DNA of 64,000 nucleotides from Sporisorium sorghi (taxonomy: Eukaryota; Basidiomycota; Ustilaginomycetes; Ustilaginales; Ustilaginaceae). Shown piece by piece: positions 1-11,421 of the stretch. A program made the translations under genes and the position numbers. Within the stretch, counting starts at the first letter, position 1. Each line of letters begins with the position of its first letter. The stretch spans positions 1-64,000 of the forward strand of contig JALCCG010000054.1 in the NCBI GenBank assembly GCA_023212695.1, read 5' to 3'. The notes under the pieces are model-generated. The model ran no database searches. It was not told the DNA's origin and was given only the letters and a program-made list of their open reading frames with translations.

Positions 1-8
1 AGCAGATA

Positions 9-611
9 ATGATGCAGTTCTTCCAGTCTTTTGTGCAGCATCAGGAGCAGATGGAAGCCACCATCTCATACACTCAATGTGAGCTGCAAGCATGGACTCA
101 CAAGTTTGGAAAGTATGTGGAACAACTCTCCAATCAACACGTCCTCGATCAAGCATACATTCAGGAATTGACGGCAGCACATGCAAACAAGCACAAGGCC
201 CAGCAAGGTGATCAAAATCAGCTGTCCAAAGCATGGGTGCTACATCAGAGTGATCTGCCATGCTTGCTAGCAGAGCAAGAACAGCAAGCGCAAAAGGCAG
301 CGGAGAAGTGCAGCCACAGCAGCAGCAGCAGCAGCAGGAAGACAAAGAGCACAGCGCTGGCTCCTAACCCACCGGCACCAGCACCAGCACCAGAACAGGA
401 GCTGCAACCTGAAGCAAGCAGAGTTCCTGCAGGCACATGGACTCTGCCACTGCCTCCACCATTCCCAGGTTATGACTATCTCATGGGCCTTCCACCCCTC
501 TCACCGCTGTTCCCATCTTTCCCCAGCTCCAACTCAGTCCAATATAGCCTGCCTGGTCCTTCTTCACAGCCTGCTGGACCCCTCATGCCACCCATGCCAC
601 CATTCATGTAG
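9..611 (+). CDS. Low-complexity hypothetical protein, possibly 5'-partial
   Basis: The frame is open from the left edge of the window to a TAG at 609-611, so the ATG at 9 may be internal and the gene may begin outside the window. The first 75 residues are Gln/His/Glu-rich and look helical or coiled-coil. The middle has a Ser run (encoded by AGC repeats near 319-338) and an Ala-Pro dipeptide stretch. The C-terminal 80 residues are very rich in Pro, Leu, Ser and Phe. No catalytic motif, signal peptide or membrane segment is visible. Base composition is more AT-rich than in the housekeeping genes further right, which fits an accessory region. It could be a piece of a mobile-element or lineage-specific gene, but nothing in the sequence proves either. 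Confidence 0.35.
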   Translation: MMQFFQSFVQHQEQMEATISYTQCELQAWTHKFGKYVEQLSNQHVLDQAYIQELTAAHANKHKAQQGDQNQLSKAWVLHQSDLPCLLAEQEQQAQKAAEKCSHSSSSSSRKTKSTALAPNPPAPAPAPEQELQPEASRVPAGTWTLPLPPPFPGYDYLMGLPPLSPLFPSFPSSNSVQYSLPGPSSQPAGPLMPPMPPFM

Positions 612-735
612 CAGTCTAGTGTTGAATAAATCGTTTCAGATGTGATGTTGACAGGACAGGAGGAAGGGGACTTGCCTGTTGAGGAAAATTTCTCCATGTC
701 AGAGAAATATAGTGGAGCTGCTGCCTGAAAATTCC

Positions 736-771
736 AAAATTGCAAAAATCCACAAAATTGCAAAAATCCAC
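736..771. repeat. Two tandem copies of an 18-bp unit
   Basis: The unit AAAATTGCAAAAATCCAC occurs at 736-753 and again, identical, at 754-771. It lies in the non-coding stretch between the left-edge ORF and the stop of the minus-strand secreted-protein candidate. The rest of 612-905 shows nothing recognisable. Confidence 0.8.
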
Positions 772-905
772 CGGCCCTCAGAGCCAGTCAGTTCCACACC
801 TACATGAATTCCACATCTACGTGATACACGTTAATTGCTGATCGAAGTAATGATAACACAGCATTGATGATCGTTGCGAAGCATCAGAGGACGGTGACGG
901 CAAAG

Positions 906-2038
906 TTAAAGATTCGGAAGGAAAGCTCTGTTCAGCACCGAGAACAGCTTGTAGGTCACTTGTTTCTCGTTTTTCTCGGCCCTGATTATAGCAACACAAC
1001 CATCTTGCAGCTTCTGCTTGTCCGTTTCCAACATACCAGGGAATACTCTCTTAAGCATCGACGCATCCACAAGTCCGAATACCACCTCCTTGCTCTGAGC
1101 AAAGATGAAGCGCATTCCCATCCTGTCCAACATATTCTTTTCAATCGATAATCCTTGGCCAGACAAAAGCATCAACGACATTTCTTTGGCCAGGTCGGGG
1201 TTTTGGGCGACACGCAGATTGTGCCACTTTTTCGGATGACCACTGGGGAAGCTGACAATTTTTTGGGTACTTGGAACCAGATATTTCCAACCGTAAGGTA
1301 GTGAATACTTTGAGATACGTTGTTGAAGTTCTGTGAACTCTTTTGGTTGCTGAGGAATGAAGTTTCTGTCTGGTACCACCGTTCCGGGTGTTGTCGCCTG
1401 CGGGTCGATCGGTCGAGCTTGATGCGTTTGAGGCGGGACGGTTGAAAGCGGCGCCATCATGTGGTTTTGTGGAGAGGCAACACCACCATACGGATTTCCT
1501 GACATGAGCGACCGTAGCTCGGCCCACGTCAGGTGTTCTTCTGCTTGAGGATCGTACATATGAGCGTATTCTTGTGCCCGATGTGCGAGGTCAGGAGGAT
1601 GGGCGTCTGATCCTTGTCCGTACCACGAGCTGTGCCCAGGGGCATCATGGTGCTGTTGGGGAAAACCTTCATTCGTCGCCGGATTGGGATACATCGACGC
1701 GGATCGATCCTCGGGGAAATACCGATACGGAGCGCTGAATCCAGGTTGTGGGCTCGGATGTTGAACTTGTGGAGATGAGAACGGCAAGGGGTGGCCTTGA
1801 GCGTCGAAGGCACCGAAGCGCGCTGGATTGTATTGGCTGGCAACTTTTTGCTGGGCGGGCCGGTAGCCAGCAACCACCTTCGAAAGGGGATCTACAACTC
1901 GTTGGAGGAGGTCCCAGTCTCGTAAGGATTGTGTGAGCTCGAACCTGGCCAGCTCCACATGGGAAGGCCGAGGGCCGGCAGGGAACTCACTGCTAGGACA
2001 AGCAGAAAGGTGGCGATGATAGCACAGGAAGATCTCAT
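906..2038 (-). CDS. Candidate secreted protein (possible smut effector), N-terminus split between frames
   Basis: An ATG at 2038 opens a short frame of 48 codons (stop at 1892-1894). It begins with a classical secretion signal: MRSS, then a hydrophobic core (CAIIATFLLVLAV) and a likely cleavage site after PALG. The body, ending with the stop at 906-908, is in the next frame, which has no ATG of its own upstream. An intron of length 2 mod 3, or a frameshift, must join them. A consensus donor GTGAGT lies at 1990-1985 with an in-frame CCAG acceptor ending at 1851, but this intron would shorten the signal peptide. The body has a Pro/Gln/His-rich middle and an ordered, tryptophan-containing C-terminal region of about 140 residues. 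Signal, disordered spacer and folded C-terminus is a common smut effector layout. I do not recognise the family. Confidence 0.5.
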
Positions 2039-2098
2039 GGTGAGGATGATGCTGATGCTGGATATGGCTGGACACACTGGGCGAGCCCAACCTTGCTC

Positions 2099-2105
2099 TA
2101 TTTAT
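2099..2105 (-). promoter_or_regulatory. TATA-like element of the secreted-protein candidate
   Basis: The minus strand reads ATAAATA here, about 60 bases upstream of the ATG at 2038. That spacing fits initiation of a short 5'UTR in front of the signal-peptide start, and argues against translation from further upstream. Confidence 0.4.
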
Positions 2106-3421
2106 GCTTTCCCGAGCCCTTGCGCTAGAGAGCTGTATCTGTAGAGAAGCTTTGGACTGGCCAATCAGAAGCAACGAACCACTGAAGACCGGTGGGGACA
2201 ATGGATGGCAATCCCATCGCAGTTCGAGCTCAGGTGACCACCATTTCCTGGCATTGTCTCACCACTTGTGCAGCCGAAATTTCGCCGAACCCACTCAAGC
2301 TACATTCACCCGCCCTCCATGCCCTTGTCTGTGTGTCAGGTCAGCACGCGGATGTTGTGGATGCGAAGAAGCGGGACGAGGCGTCCATGACAACGATCCA
2401 ACACACTGCCATACGCAAGTTTGCACGAGACTCTCAGCATCGTGACATAATTTGCTAATTAGCTGCAACCGCTCTCATTGAAATCTGAGTCTCATCTAGC
2501 GGCGTGTGCATCGATAAGCAGGCAAACATTTTGCTCCCCACTTGTTTTCAGTGCTTCCCGAGCCCGAGTAGTCATACTTTGGTATCTGAGAGGAACGTAC
2601 CTTTGAATATCAGTGTGTTTCGGCTCAGACATCTCCGCGTGCCTTTCCAAGAGACTGCAAAGGCGCTCAGCGTCAGCGGAAGTACTTGTGTCGAGACTGA
2701 GACGTCCTGTGCTATCGGTTCTGGCGGGAACTCTCGCGCAAGGCAAACGTTATCGGTGAGAATCAAGTGGGAGTTCATCATCACGCATGTCAGGCAGCGG
2801 TTGTCGACATGCGCTACTGTACGTACGCCCAGGGCAAACAAAGAGCCACCACCCCCAAATTTGATGCTCTCATTTTGCGGCGAAAGCATACGCACTTTAT
2901 CCTGCAAAAGAGTGGGGACGTGTTGCTAAGAGCCTACTGCCGCTCACATTCGAGTCGTCCGGCGGCGATTGCATCGCAACTGAAGGTGCCAATGAAGTTT
3001 GGGTGGAGCAGCGGTCCACAATTGTGATTTTAGAGAGATGTACTGCGTACCACCTCGACCAACGTTTCTGCTGTCAGCGCACCTCTCTCTGCCCAGCAGA
3101 ACTGCATCCGGCTCCTAAGATCTCGGTTATGACGGTCGAAACGCACCGCACTGCCGCTTTCATTAACATCACAGATGTCGTCCCGCTCCAACATCCGCGT
3201 ACCCTGTACGTTGCTCCTCGTTTTCGTGTCCATCAAGTGTCGCGAGCCTCGTGAACGTATGCGTGTCGACCGGCACTCGCGCGAAAGAAAAGTCAAGTTT
3301 TGTCCGAAATCCGAAATCCGCACGAATCCCTTTTTTCGCACCTCATCTTTCCGAACGCATTCAGCCATCACCATCCACTCACACCACCATCACCACATCG
3401 ACCAACCGACACCCCATCAAC
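2106..3421. other. Intergenic region, divergent promoters
   Basis: About 1.3 kb between the minus-strand secreted-protein candidate and the plus-strand RS/RG-like gene. The open frames here have no domain, no consistent composition and overlap each other on both strands. I see no gene in it. Confidence 0.5.
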
Positions 3422-5125
3422 ATGTCGGACAGATACCATGGCTCTGCCTACCGCAGCCGCGGTACCTCCTATCGCGACGACCGCCGCTTTGCGCCGCGAC
3501 ACCATCCGCGCGACGAGCACGACTACCCCGGCGACAGTCGCGGGCCGTACGACACACGCGACCTGTACGCTGCGTCGTCGTACTACCCGGAGCCGCCACG
3601 CGGGTATGCGGAGCGCCCGCACGGTCGACGTGTGCACAAGGCAGTGCCGCCGCCGCGGCCGTGGGACTACAGCCGCCGGCCACCGCCACGGAATGAGCAA
3701 GAGCGGATCGAGCTCGAGCGCGAGCGCGAGGCGTGGGAGGCGAAAGAGGCGGAGCGGTTCAAGCAGCGCACGGAGGAGGAGGAGAGACTGAAGCAGAGAG
3801 CGTGGGAGCGAGGTGGGTACGGTGGAGGATATGGGCCAGCGGGTGGGAGGGAGAGGGATGTGGATGCGTATGATCGTGAACGGGCGGCGAGGCATGCGGA
3901 GCTGGGTCCGGCTCGTCGGGGGCGCTCGAGAAGCCCGCCTGGGATGGATAATAGATTCGAGCAGAGAGGTGGGTGGGGCAGAGCATCGGCTGGCTCGTCA
4001 GAGGGTAGGGAGCGCGAGCTCGCCGGTGTGCCAGCGTCAGCGTCTGCGGATCGCCTTGACGGAGGCTATCCACCGCGCCGATCGTCTCCTCCTCCGCAAG
4101 CATCGTCGTCAGAAGCCGCAGCAGGAGCGATTCCAGCAGAACCAGCAGCAGCAGCAGCAGCAGTGCCGTCGTCGCATCCAAATGACGTACCCGACGCTCC
4201 ATCCGCACCCTCGCGCTATAGAGCTTCTTCGCCGCCACGCGGACCAGCACGGGACAGCTCAGGTTTCATCTCGACCCCGCCTACGGGACCACGCGCGTCG
4301 CGGGGTGGTCCGCCGCCAACGCACCCCTCATCCGCGTTCCGGGGTCGCGAGGGCTCTGGATCCGCGGGACCCTTCACGCCTGGATCGGAGCGCGAGCGCG
4401 AAGCGGGCGGCAGCTACATGAGCCCATCCGGGCGGTTTGGACGCAGGGAGGCAGGCACACCGCAAGCTGGAGGAGCGTACCGCGGTGGGCACCCATCTTT
4501 TGGCCGAGGAAGGAGGGATACGAACCCATACGACTCGCACTACTACGGCGCTGCTGGTGCAGACGACGACAGCGGGTACCGTGGCGGCGGAGGGTATGCC
4601 GGATCATCGCCGCACGAGGCCTCGCCGTACTCGCCGTCAACAGCTGCGCCGCATCAGCACGGGCACCATCTCTCGGCGCCGAGGCTGTCGCGCACCTCCT
4701 CATCCCAAACATCCACCACGCCCGCAGCCGGAGGCGGCATCCCCACAGGACCCGCAGCGGGCGTAGCCTCGCCGTCGACGCACGCGCCGCCCACCACCAC
4801 CAGCGCACCGCACTTCAGCGCGGGCTACGTGCTCACGCCCGAACTCGACGCCGAGCTGCTCGCGCTCGAGGCGCAGCGCGGTGCGTTCATCTCGACGTAT
4901 CTGCTCGGCGCGAAACGGGCGGGGGTCAGGGCGCTGAGTCAGGAGCTGAAGGATGCAGAGCTGGAATATGCGACTGCGGCGAGCCGCCACCATGCGGCGG
5001 AGAGGGCGCTCGAGGTGGCAAGGGAGACGGCGGACGCGTATAGTTTGGAGGAGAATCGGAAGGAGGAGCTGCAGAGGGTTATGGCGCTGCAGCTGCAGCA
5101 ACAGCAACAGCAGGTGGTTGTGTAG
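3422..5125 (+). CDS. Arg/Ser/Gly-rich disordered protein with C-terminal coiled coil
   Basis: Of unknown function, 567 aa. The ATG at 3422 (starting MSDRYHGSAYRSRG) is preferred because the frame further upstream opens only with a GTG and reads like 5'UTR. Residues 1-120 are rich in Arg, Tyr, Asp and Pro in an RS/RG-like pattern. A charged helical segment of Glu/Arg repeats follows at about 95-130. Residues 130-460 are low-complexity Ser/Pro/Gly/Ala. The last 100 residues form a heptad-like helical region (Leu/Ala/Glu-rich) that ends in a short Gln run and VVV. The composition resembles RNA-associated or condensate-forming proteins, but there is no RRM, KH or zinc motif, so this is only an inference. 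The gene is intronless. Confidence 0.75.
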   Translation: MSDRYHGSAYRSRGTSYRDDRRFAPRHHPRDEHDYPGDSRGPYDTRDLYAASSYYPEPPRGYAERPHGRRVHKAVPPPRPWDYSRRPPPRNEQERIELEREREAWEAKEAERFKQRTEEEERLKQRAWERGGYGGGYGPAGGRERDVDAYDRERAARHAELGPARRGRSRSPPGMDNRFEQRGGWGRASAGSSEGRERELAGVPASASADRLDGGYPPRRSSPPPQASSSEAAAGAIPAEPAAAAAAVPSSHPNDVPDAPSAPSRYRASSPPRGPARDSSGFISTPPTGPRASRGGPPPTHPSSAFRGREGSGSAGPFTPGSEREREAGGSYMSPSGRFGRREAGTPQAGGAYRGGHPSFGRGRRDTNPYDSHYYGAAGADDDSGYRGGGGYAGSSPHEASPYSPSTAAPHQHGHHLSAPRLSRTSSSQTSTTPAAGGGIPTGPAAGVASPSTHAPPTTTSAPHFSAGYVLTPELDAELLALEAQRGAFISTYLLGAKRAGVRALSQELKDAELEYATAASRHHAAERALEVARETADAYSLEENRKEELQRVMALQLQQQQQQVVV

Positions 5126-5363
5126 GAGAGCGGAAAATTCAAGTTCATTCGGCGTTGCCGGAAACTTCACTTTTTCAGGGCTGTCGCGTCGTCGTTGTTT
5201 GTGCGCAGACGAGGTTCAGGAACGCTGAGCGCGGACGTATCATGGACAGAAGAAGGCTCCGAGGGAATCTGATTGAAAAGTGTCGAGAAGTTTGCGCTAT
5301 AAAGGATTCGAGTCAAAGAGGGGTATACGGAGAAAAAGCATCCACAATCCGGCGTCGGGTCGA

Positions 5364-7238
5364 TTACGCCTTTTCAGCGGCGGGCTGACCCTTGAGCGTA
5401 GCGATGCTCTTGTCAAAGTCCTTGGTAAGAAGCAGGTGGTGGTGGTGCTTGGCCACCTCCCAGCGCGGAGCCGGTGCCTTGACGGCGTACGACTTTGTCT
5501 CTCCGCCACCTTTGACCTTCTCCACACGGATGTCGAACTCGAGCTCGCCTGTTTGCTGGTGGTACTCGACCGAGCACCAGTTGCGTGCGCCGATGATGTA
5601 CTTGTCCTTCTGCTTGTGGCCCTCCAGATCTTCTTCGAACAGCGGGACCATGCTCTCCTTGGTACCGCAGTAGAACAGCGAGCGGTGCTTTTTGCTCGCC
5701 AGCTTGTTGAGCATCGAAATCACCGCAGGCGGCGGGGGCGCATTCACGATCGCCGACGTGATCACTGCGAGCGAGTACTTGGGATCCAGACTCGGGTCGT
5801 GCTGGTGGTATCCGTAGAACACGCCGACGCCGGCGGCGTGCACGTCGCCGCTGATGTACGAGGCGCGCAGGTGCTTTTCGAGGCACAGCTCCTGGACGCG
5901 CTCGACGAGCCAGTTGCGCTCGTGCTTGTGCGGACCCGCACACCAGTGGTCGCCGAGATCGTCGAGCAGCTCGACCTGGCCGTTGAAGTTGTTGGTGAAA
6001 CCCGGAGAAAGGCCCTTGGCGAGCATGATGAGCGGGTTCATGCTGCTCGACAGCGTGCGCTCCAGGAAGACCATGCGTGGATAGGCGAGCGGCACACCCA
6101 GTAGCACGATCAAGTGCTCGACTCCGAGAGGCAGCTTGCGCACCGCATCGAACAGACGCTGGTACGTGCCCTTGCTGCAGATCTGGTCGATCTTGCGCTC
6201 CGAACGGCAATCGGCCAGCAAGATCCACTGCTTGGGACCGAGGTACGACAGCAGACTGTGGTTCCTGAACGGGATGTACACGCCGTCGCCGCCAAACAGG
6301 ATGCTGCGGTTCGAGTGCGACGCTTCGCTAGTACCGTCCACCTCATCGTTGATAAACAGCTGAAAGAGGAGGAAGAAAAAGTAGCCTCTAGCTCCGACAT
6401 GGTTGAAAACGGCGGCGCGCATGAGTTGGTCGTCATAGGTGCCAAAGCCGTCGATGAGGTCGTGGTCGTCGAGCATGTTGATCATGGGCACCTGTGCAAT
6501 GGTCTTGGCAAACGAGCCGCCGCCGAACCACTCGCAGTAGTGGTTGAACATGTAGCGGTCGATGCAGGTGCGGATGGCGTCGGTGAGCGGCATGGCCATG
6601 CGCTTTTTGGAGTCGGACTGGTTGTTCCACTGCTGCATCTCGGGCTCGCGCACGAGCTTGTCGCAGTAGATCTGGTCGCCACCTCCGATGACGGCGTGGT
6701 AGGGTTTGGTGGCGTGTGCCTTGAGCAGGTCGTCCCAGAGCGGGTTGGGACCGTTCCACGAGGACTCGTCGATGCTGGCGCTGAAGCCGTTGCAACTGTG
6801 GCCGGCCCAGCGGAAGTTGTGCGTCTTGGCGGGCACGAAGAACGTGTGACCGGTCATGCCCTTGATCGCCTCGGACTGCGAGTTGGGATGCGCCTCGCCA
6901 TCGATCGAGTAGTGGACGGCAAGCTCGTGATCAGCCAAGGGAACCTCGATCTTGAAGCGCCAAAAGGTGAACGAGCCCTCGGCACCGTGGTACTGGTAGA
7001 GCTTGATGGCCTCGGACTGCTTGTGCGAGTTTTCATCCGAGACGGCAGTGGAGCCATCGGCAGCGGCAGCAGAGACGCCAGCGGCCTTTTCCCATCGAAG
7101 CTGCAAGGTGGGGGTGATCGAGTAGTCGCTGGTGGCGTCCTCGGTGACGATCATGGCAAAGGCATGGTAGATGCTCTGTTCGAGATCGACATTGTCGTAC
7201 CGGAGCATGGGCCCGGTCTTGACGTTGAGGGTCGTCAT
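5364..7238 (-). CDS. PhoD-like metallophosphatase domain protein
   Basis: 624 aa, intronless, ATG at 7238. The C-terminal two thirds match the PhoD-like phosphatase class: a metal-binding GGGDQIYCD near residues 185-193, DDHD at 257-260, a conserved tryptophan/aspartate segment (WILLADCRSER), and GDVHAAGVG near 461. These are the metal-ligand blocks of the calcineurin-like/PhoD superfamily, so phosphomonoesterase or phosphodiesterase activity is expected. The substrate cannot be told from sequence. Residues 1-140 form a beta-rich N-terminal domain of the kind found in fungal and actinobacterial PhoD relatives. No signal peptide or membrane helix is seen, so it is probably cytosolic or peripheral. 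The next gene on the same strand lies 1.35 kb upstream and shares no obvious regulation. Confidence 0.85.
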   Translation of the reverse strand: MTTLNVKTGPMLRYDNVDLEQSIYHAFAMIVTEDATSDYSITPTLQLRWEKAAGVSAAAADGSTAVSDENSHKQSEAIKLYQYHGAEGSFTFWRFKIEVPLADHELAVHYSIDGEAHPNSQSEAIKGMTGHTFFVPAKTHNFRWAGHSCNGFSASIDESSWNGPNPLWDDLLKAHATKPYHAVIGGGDQIYCDKLVREPEMQQWNNQSDSKKRMAMPLTDAIRTCIDRYMFNHYCEWFGGGSFAKTIAQVPMINMLDDHDLIDGFGTYDDQLMRAAVFNHVGARGYFFFLLFQLFINDEVDGTSEASHSNRSILFGGDGVYIPFRNHSLLSYLGPKQWILLADCRSERKIDQICSKGTYQRLFDAVRKLPLGVEHLIVLLGVPLAYPRMVFLERTLSSSMNPLIMLAKGLSPGFTNNFNGQVELLDDLGDHWCAGPHKHERNWLVERVQELCLEKHLRASYISGDVHAAGVGVFYGYHQHDPSLDPKYSLAVITSAIVNAPPPPAVISMLNKLASKKHRSLFYCGTKESMVPLFEEDLEGHKQKDKYIIGARNWCSVEYHQQTGELEFDIRVEKVKGGGETKSYAVKAPAPRWEVAKHHHHLLLTKDFDKSIATLKGQPAAEKA

Positions 7239-8590
7239 TTTGAGGGGGAAAAGTCTATGCGCTGTCCAGATCGATCCCGTGGGCAGAGAGGTGGTGTTAG
7301 AGAACAGTGGATGGAAGCGTCGATCCTGGCGTGGTGGTAGTGAGGAAGGAGGGATGGTGCGACAGTGCGTCGGAAGAGGAAGACTCGGAGGGAGGTCGAG
7401 CAGCTGCCTCGCCTATGTATCATTCACAGTGACGAAGTAGATGTGATGCAGAGGAGAAGCGCCTTGTGTAAGTTATGCACAACCGGAATTTCAGATCCAT
7501 ACGAGAGCCTCGAACACAGCCAGAAAGGGGCGAAAAGTGGAGCAAAATTGCCGATGCCCACGATGAACGTCACGCTGCTGTGCGCCAAAGTCGAAGTTGT
7601 TGGACGACATTCCGATGTGCTGATCAAAGTCCTTTCGGGTGCTCTTCTTGAAGGGCTTACCTTGAGCACAGCGTAAGCGACATCGCAGCATCGAATCAGA
7701 AAAGGTCCATTTTGCTCTGCTGCAGTGCCTCTTCTTCTGATTCAGGGCTCGCTTAACAAAATTCATCGAAAAAAAAAAAAAAAACAAAAAAAAGTCGATC
7801 GACACACCACAGCTTTTACACCACAGCACAATGCAGAGAGGCTGCTGCTGCTGCAGACGACCCTGCCAAGCCTTGCGTCAAGCGATTATCCGTGGAGTTC
7901 ATTCTCCATCGACCGATTCTCGGGGTCTTCGATGCGACGACTTTGTTGACGGTGGTCATCCTGTCGGATCAGAAAGCCTTTTTTGAATCCTGTTCTTGGG
8001 TGAACAAAATAGGCGCCCCGGCCAGACGCTTCTCATGCCAAGTGCGTCACTGCGCTCGCTTACACTTGTTCATCTCGACCAAGACTTCTTCCGCTCTCCT
8101 CGACAGCGACAACCGCTTCTCACAACCCTCTCTTCACTCAAATCAATCTAGAAGCATAAAGCACACATTCACAACACGCAAGCTGAGAGAGACAAAGGTA
8201 ACCTTGAGAATCAACATGAGAGCAAACGACCGAACCACGAGCAAATACAGTGAGATAAATGTGCAAGTGAAACAAGCGCTAAGAATAGAAAGATGAGCAG
8301 TCAGGAGGAGCGGGGAATCGAAAACGTTTTGCGCGAAAGGGAGGGCCATCGAACAAAGCCCGGATATCCTTTTTTTTTTTTTTGTCTGCCGACGATGCTG
8401 CTGCTGGTGTCGACGACGGTCGCCAAGAGCTTTGGCAAAAGGAGCACTCTTCGAAGTGTAGTGTAGGAATGGTGTAGGCCAAGTCCGCCATGTATGTATG
8501 TTTTGTTGTCGTCGTCGAGGCAGCTCGAGGTCTCGTCATCATCAAACCAAAGCAGCATGGCCGACGCTTGGCTCGCTTCTACTCGTTCCA
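7239..8590. other. Intergenic region with poly(A)/poly(T) tracts
   Basis: This is the upstream region of the PhoD-like gene and the 3' flank of the ARID gene. It contains A16 at 7769-7784, A8 at 7786-7793 and T14 at 8370-8383. The short open frames have no protein-like features. No tRNA or other RNA gene is recognisable. Confidence 0.55.
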
Positions 8591-10865
8591 TCAGCTGAGC
8601 ACCGCCCACGGCTGGTCCGCGTTGGCATCCATCCCAAACGCGCCACCGCCGCCGCCCATGCTGCCAAAGTGGTCCAGGTCCCACCATTCGTCGCCCGAGC
8701 CTGCGATGATGCCCTGCGAACCAGGCCCGAGCTCGACCTGGTTGATCGCCGTGTCTTCTCCAGCCTTGAGCGTGCTCGGCTGGGCGCCGCCGCCGCCACC
8801 TCCTTCTTTGGTCGACGTCTGCCCCGCTTCCGCACCCGAAGCCGCAGGCGCCATGGTGAGGCCAATGCGATCCAGTCTCATTCTATGAACGAACGGGCTC
8901 TTGTCGAGATCAATCTCATCGCAGCTACTCATTTCCGCCGGACTCGTGCTCGACGGTCCGGCAGAGCCAAAATCCAGCCCGCTCCCTCCCAGCGCTGCTG
9001 GCATCTTGCCTCGTAGCGAGTTGGACGTCGAATTCGACGCCGTCGACCCATTCGAGCTCCCACCCACCAGTCGCGCGCTCGCCACCAGCTCGGGCGTCTC
9101 GACGGGTGGCTCGCTCTCTTGCGTCGATGCATTCAGGCCACCAGACCCAAATACGCCGCTCAGATCGACATCCGCATCGTTGAACGCATCGGGTCCAGCA
9201 GCCGAGGCCTCGATAAAGTCGAACAGGTCGATGTCCAGACCCGTGTCGGCATCGGCCGATGGCAACGAATCCATCGCGCCATCCAAGAAGCTCGAGCCGT
9301 TTGCAGCGCCGCCGCCGCTGCCCTCGCCGGGCATGAGACCTTTCGAGGGCGCATTCATGCCGTTGGCGGGCAAGCCCGAAAGCATCGAGTCCTGGCCGAG
9401 CATCGACATGAGCGATTGAAGCGCCTTGGGATCCGAGCCATTCTGTCCAGAAGCTCCTCCTGCACTGGGAGCGCCCAGGAACGAGCCAGGTCCGCGAAGG
9501 CCGTTGTTGGCGCTGCCCGTAGCAAGAAGCTCCTGCCACGTCGACTCGACCAGCCCGGCGGGATCGCGCCCAGCCAGCTCTTGCTCCTTCTTGCGCTTCT
9601 CGTCGGCCTCTTGCTCGGCCTTGATGTTGGCCGAATCCACCTTGGCAGCAGCACCAGAGGCATCTCCGGTACCACCAACACCGCCCGAACTTTCCTCGCG
9701 GCGCTTGCGTTCGGCCTCGGCCATCTCTCGTTTGACCTCGGCCATGATGTCGGCGCTCGTCTTGAACTTCTTGTCCGGCTCCGCCGCAGACGACGTCGGA
9801 GTGCCGGCAGCGCCCGCCTTGCCCTTCTTGGCCGTCGTCTTGCCCGCCTTGGTCGTCTTGTCGCCCTTCTTGCCACCTTTGCCCGCGGGCGTCGAGCCTG
9901 CAGGCGTGGAGATGTCTTCCGGCTGCGCAGGCGACGCAGCAACCTTGGGCGACTCGTTGGCGCCCGACGAAGGGCTCATGGCCTTGCCAGCACCTGGAGC
10001 GTTCCTGGCGCGCTTGTTGGGCGGCAGCTTGAGGTTCTCGGGTCGAAGTCCGCGCTTGATGCCGTGCATGGCAGCAGCAGCATCGAACGTGCCGTCCGCG
10101 TTGAGACCCGCTGCACCTGCGGCATCCGGGCCTTGTGGCTGGGCAGCTGCCGCCGCCTCTGCAGGCGCTGGCGCGGCGACGGGTGCGGGGACTGGAAGAG
10201 AAGAAGGCGCTGCTGTGCCCTGTTGCATGCCCTGCTGCGCCGCCGGAGCGTTGGCTACTGGCACCGAGGATGCGATGCCATTCTGCTGTGCAGCGCGCGA
10301 CTGCTCGCTGACCGAGTTGACGATGCGCTGCGCAAGCTCTGGGTTGCTGGAGCGAACAAAGCTGATGCAGCGGCTCATCTGCATCTTGAGCTTGTCCAGG
10401 TCGGCGAGACGCAGGATGCACTGCTTCCTCGACAGCAGGTCGTACTGGTCCTTGTACATGAACGCCATGATCTTGAGACGCTTGGCTGGCTCCAGATTGC
10501 CGTTCATCGCGTAGAAGGCGGGCAAGAGGGCGGTCACGGTGGCTTGGATGGGCGCAAGCTTCTGCACCTGATCCAAGATCTGGTCCCTCTCGTCGTCGGC
10601 GATGTTCTGGATGATGGGCAGCCGGGGACGCTGGGTTGCCAGCTCCTGATCAATCTTTGCCATGGCTGCACGTGCTTGTTCGAGCTGTTCGGGGCTGACG
10701 GCAATGAAGCGAGCCTGTGACATGTTGGAGGGACGACCGGCCATAGCAGCTTGCTGGCCTTGCGGAGCTGCTGCAGCTGCATTGGATGCCGAGCCGCCCT
10801 GGGCAGTGCCCGTCATCTGTTGCGGCTGCGCTGACGGGTTCTGCGGCTGCAATGGCTGTTGCTGC

Positions 10866-10897
<32 letters not shown>

Positions 10898-11369
10898 AGA
10901 CTGGTTGAGCTGCTGATTCTGTGTGTTGGAAGCCATCTGTCCTGAGTTCTGCATTTGCTGCGCATTGATCGGCTGGCCTGGCATGCTGGCGCCGAAGCTG
11001 GCAGGCTGCGGCTGAGACGGGGCAGCTGCCGAGGTTTGGGGCATCATGGGACGTTGCTGTTGCTGATTCTGCCAGCCCATTTGCGGCGTCTGCTGTTGTT
11101 GGGGCTGCTGCAGGCCATTCTGGGCGGGACCAGCTGCGTTGGGCTGATAGCCCTGGTTGATCTGTTGCTGCTGGTTCTGGAGCTGCGCCTGGCGCCATGC
11201 GTTGAGCTGCTGGGTGAGGAAAGCCTTGTTGAACTGTTCCTGCGACATGCCCACCCTGGCGAGGTGCTCGGCGCTAAGGATCGGAGGTGGAGGTGGGTTG
11301 AAACCGGCAAGCGAGGTCTGCTGAGGCCCAAGCGCTTGCGATGCATTTTGCGCCTGCATCTGGATCTGC

Positions 11370-11421
<52 letters not shown>

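Noticed and set aside
6114..7340. 408-codon open frame on the plus strand
   Set aside because: It is the complement of the PhoD-like coding sequence; Val/Asp/Gly-rich composition reflects the opposite strand.
9119..10720. Long plus-strand frames across the ARID gene
   Set aside because: They are Leu/Arg/Ala-rich shadows of Gln/Ala-rich codons on the other strand.
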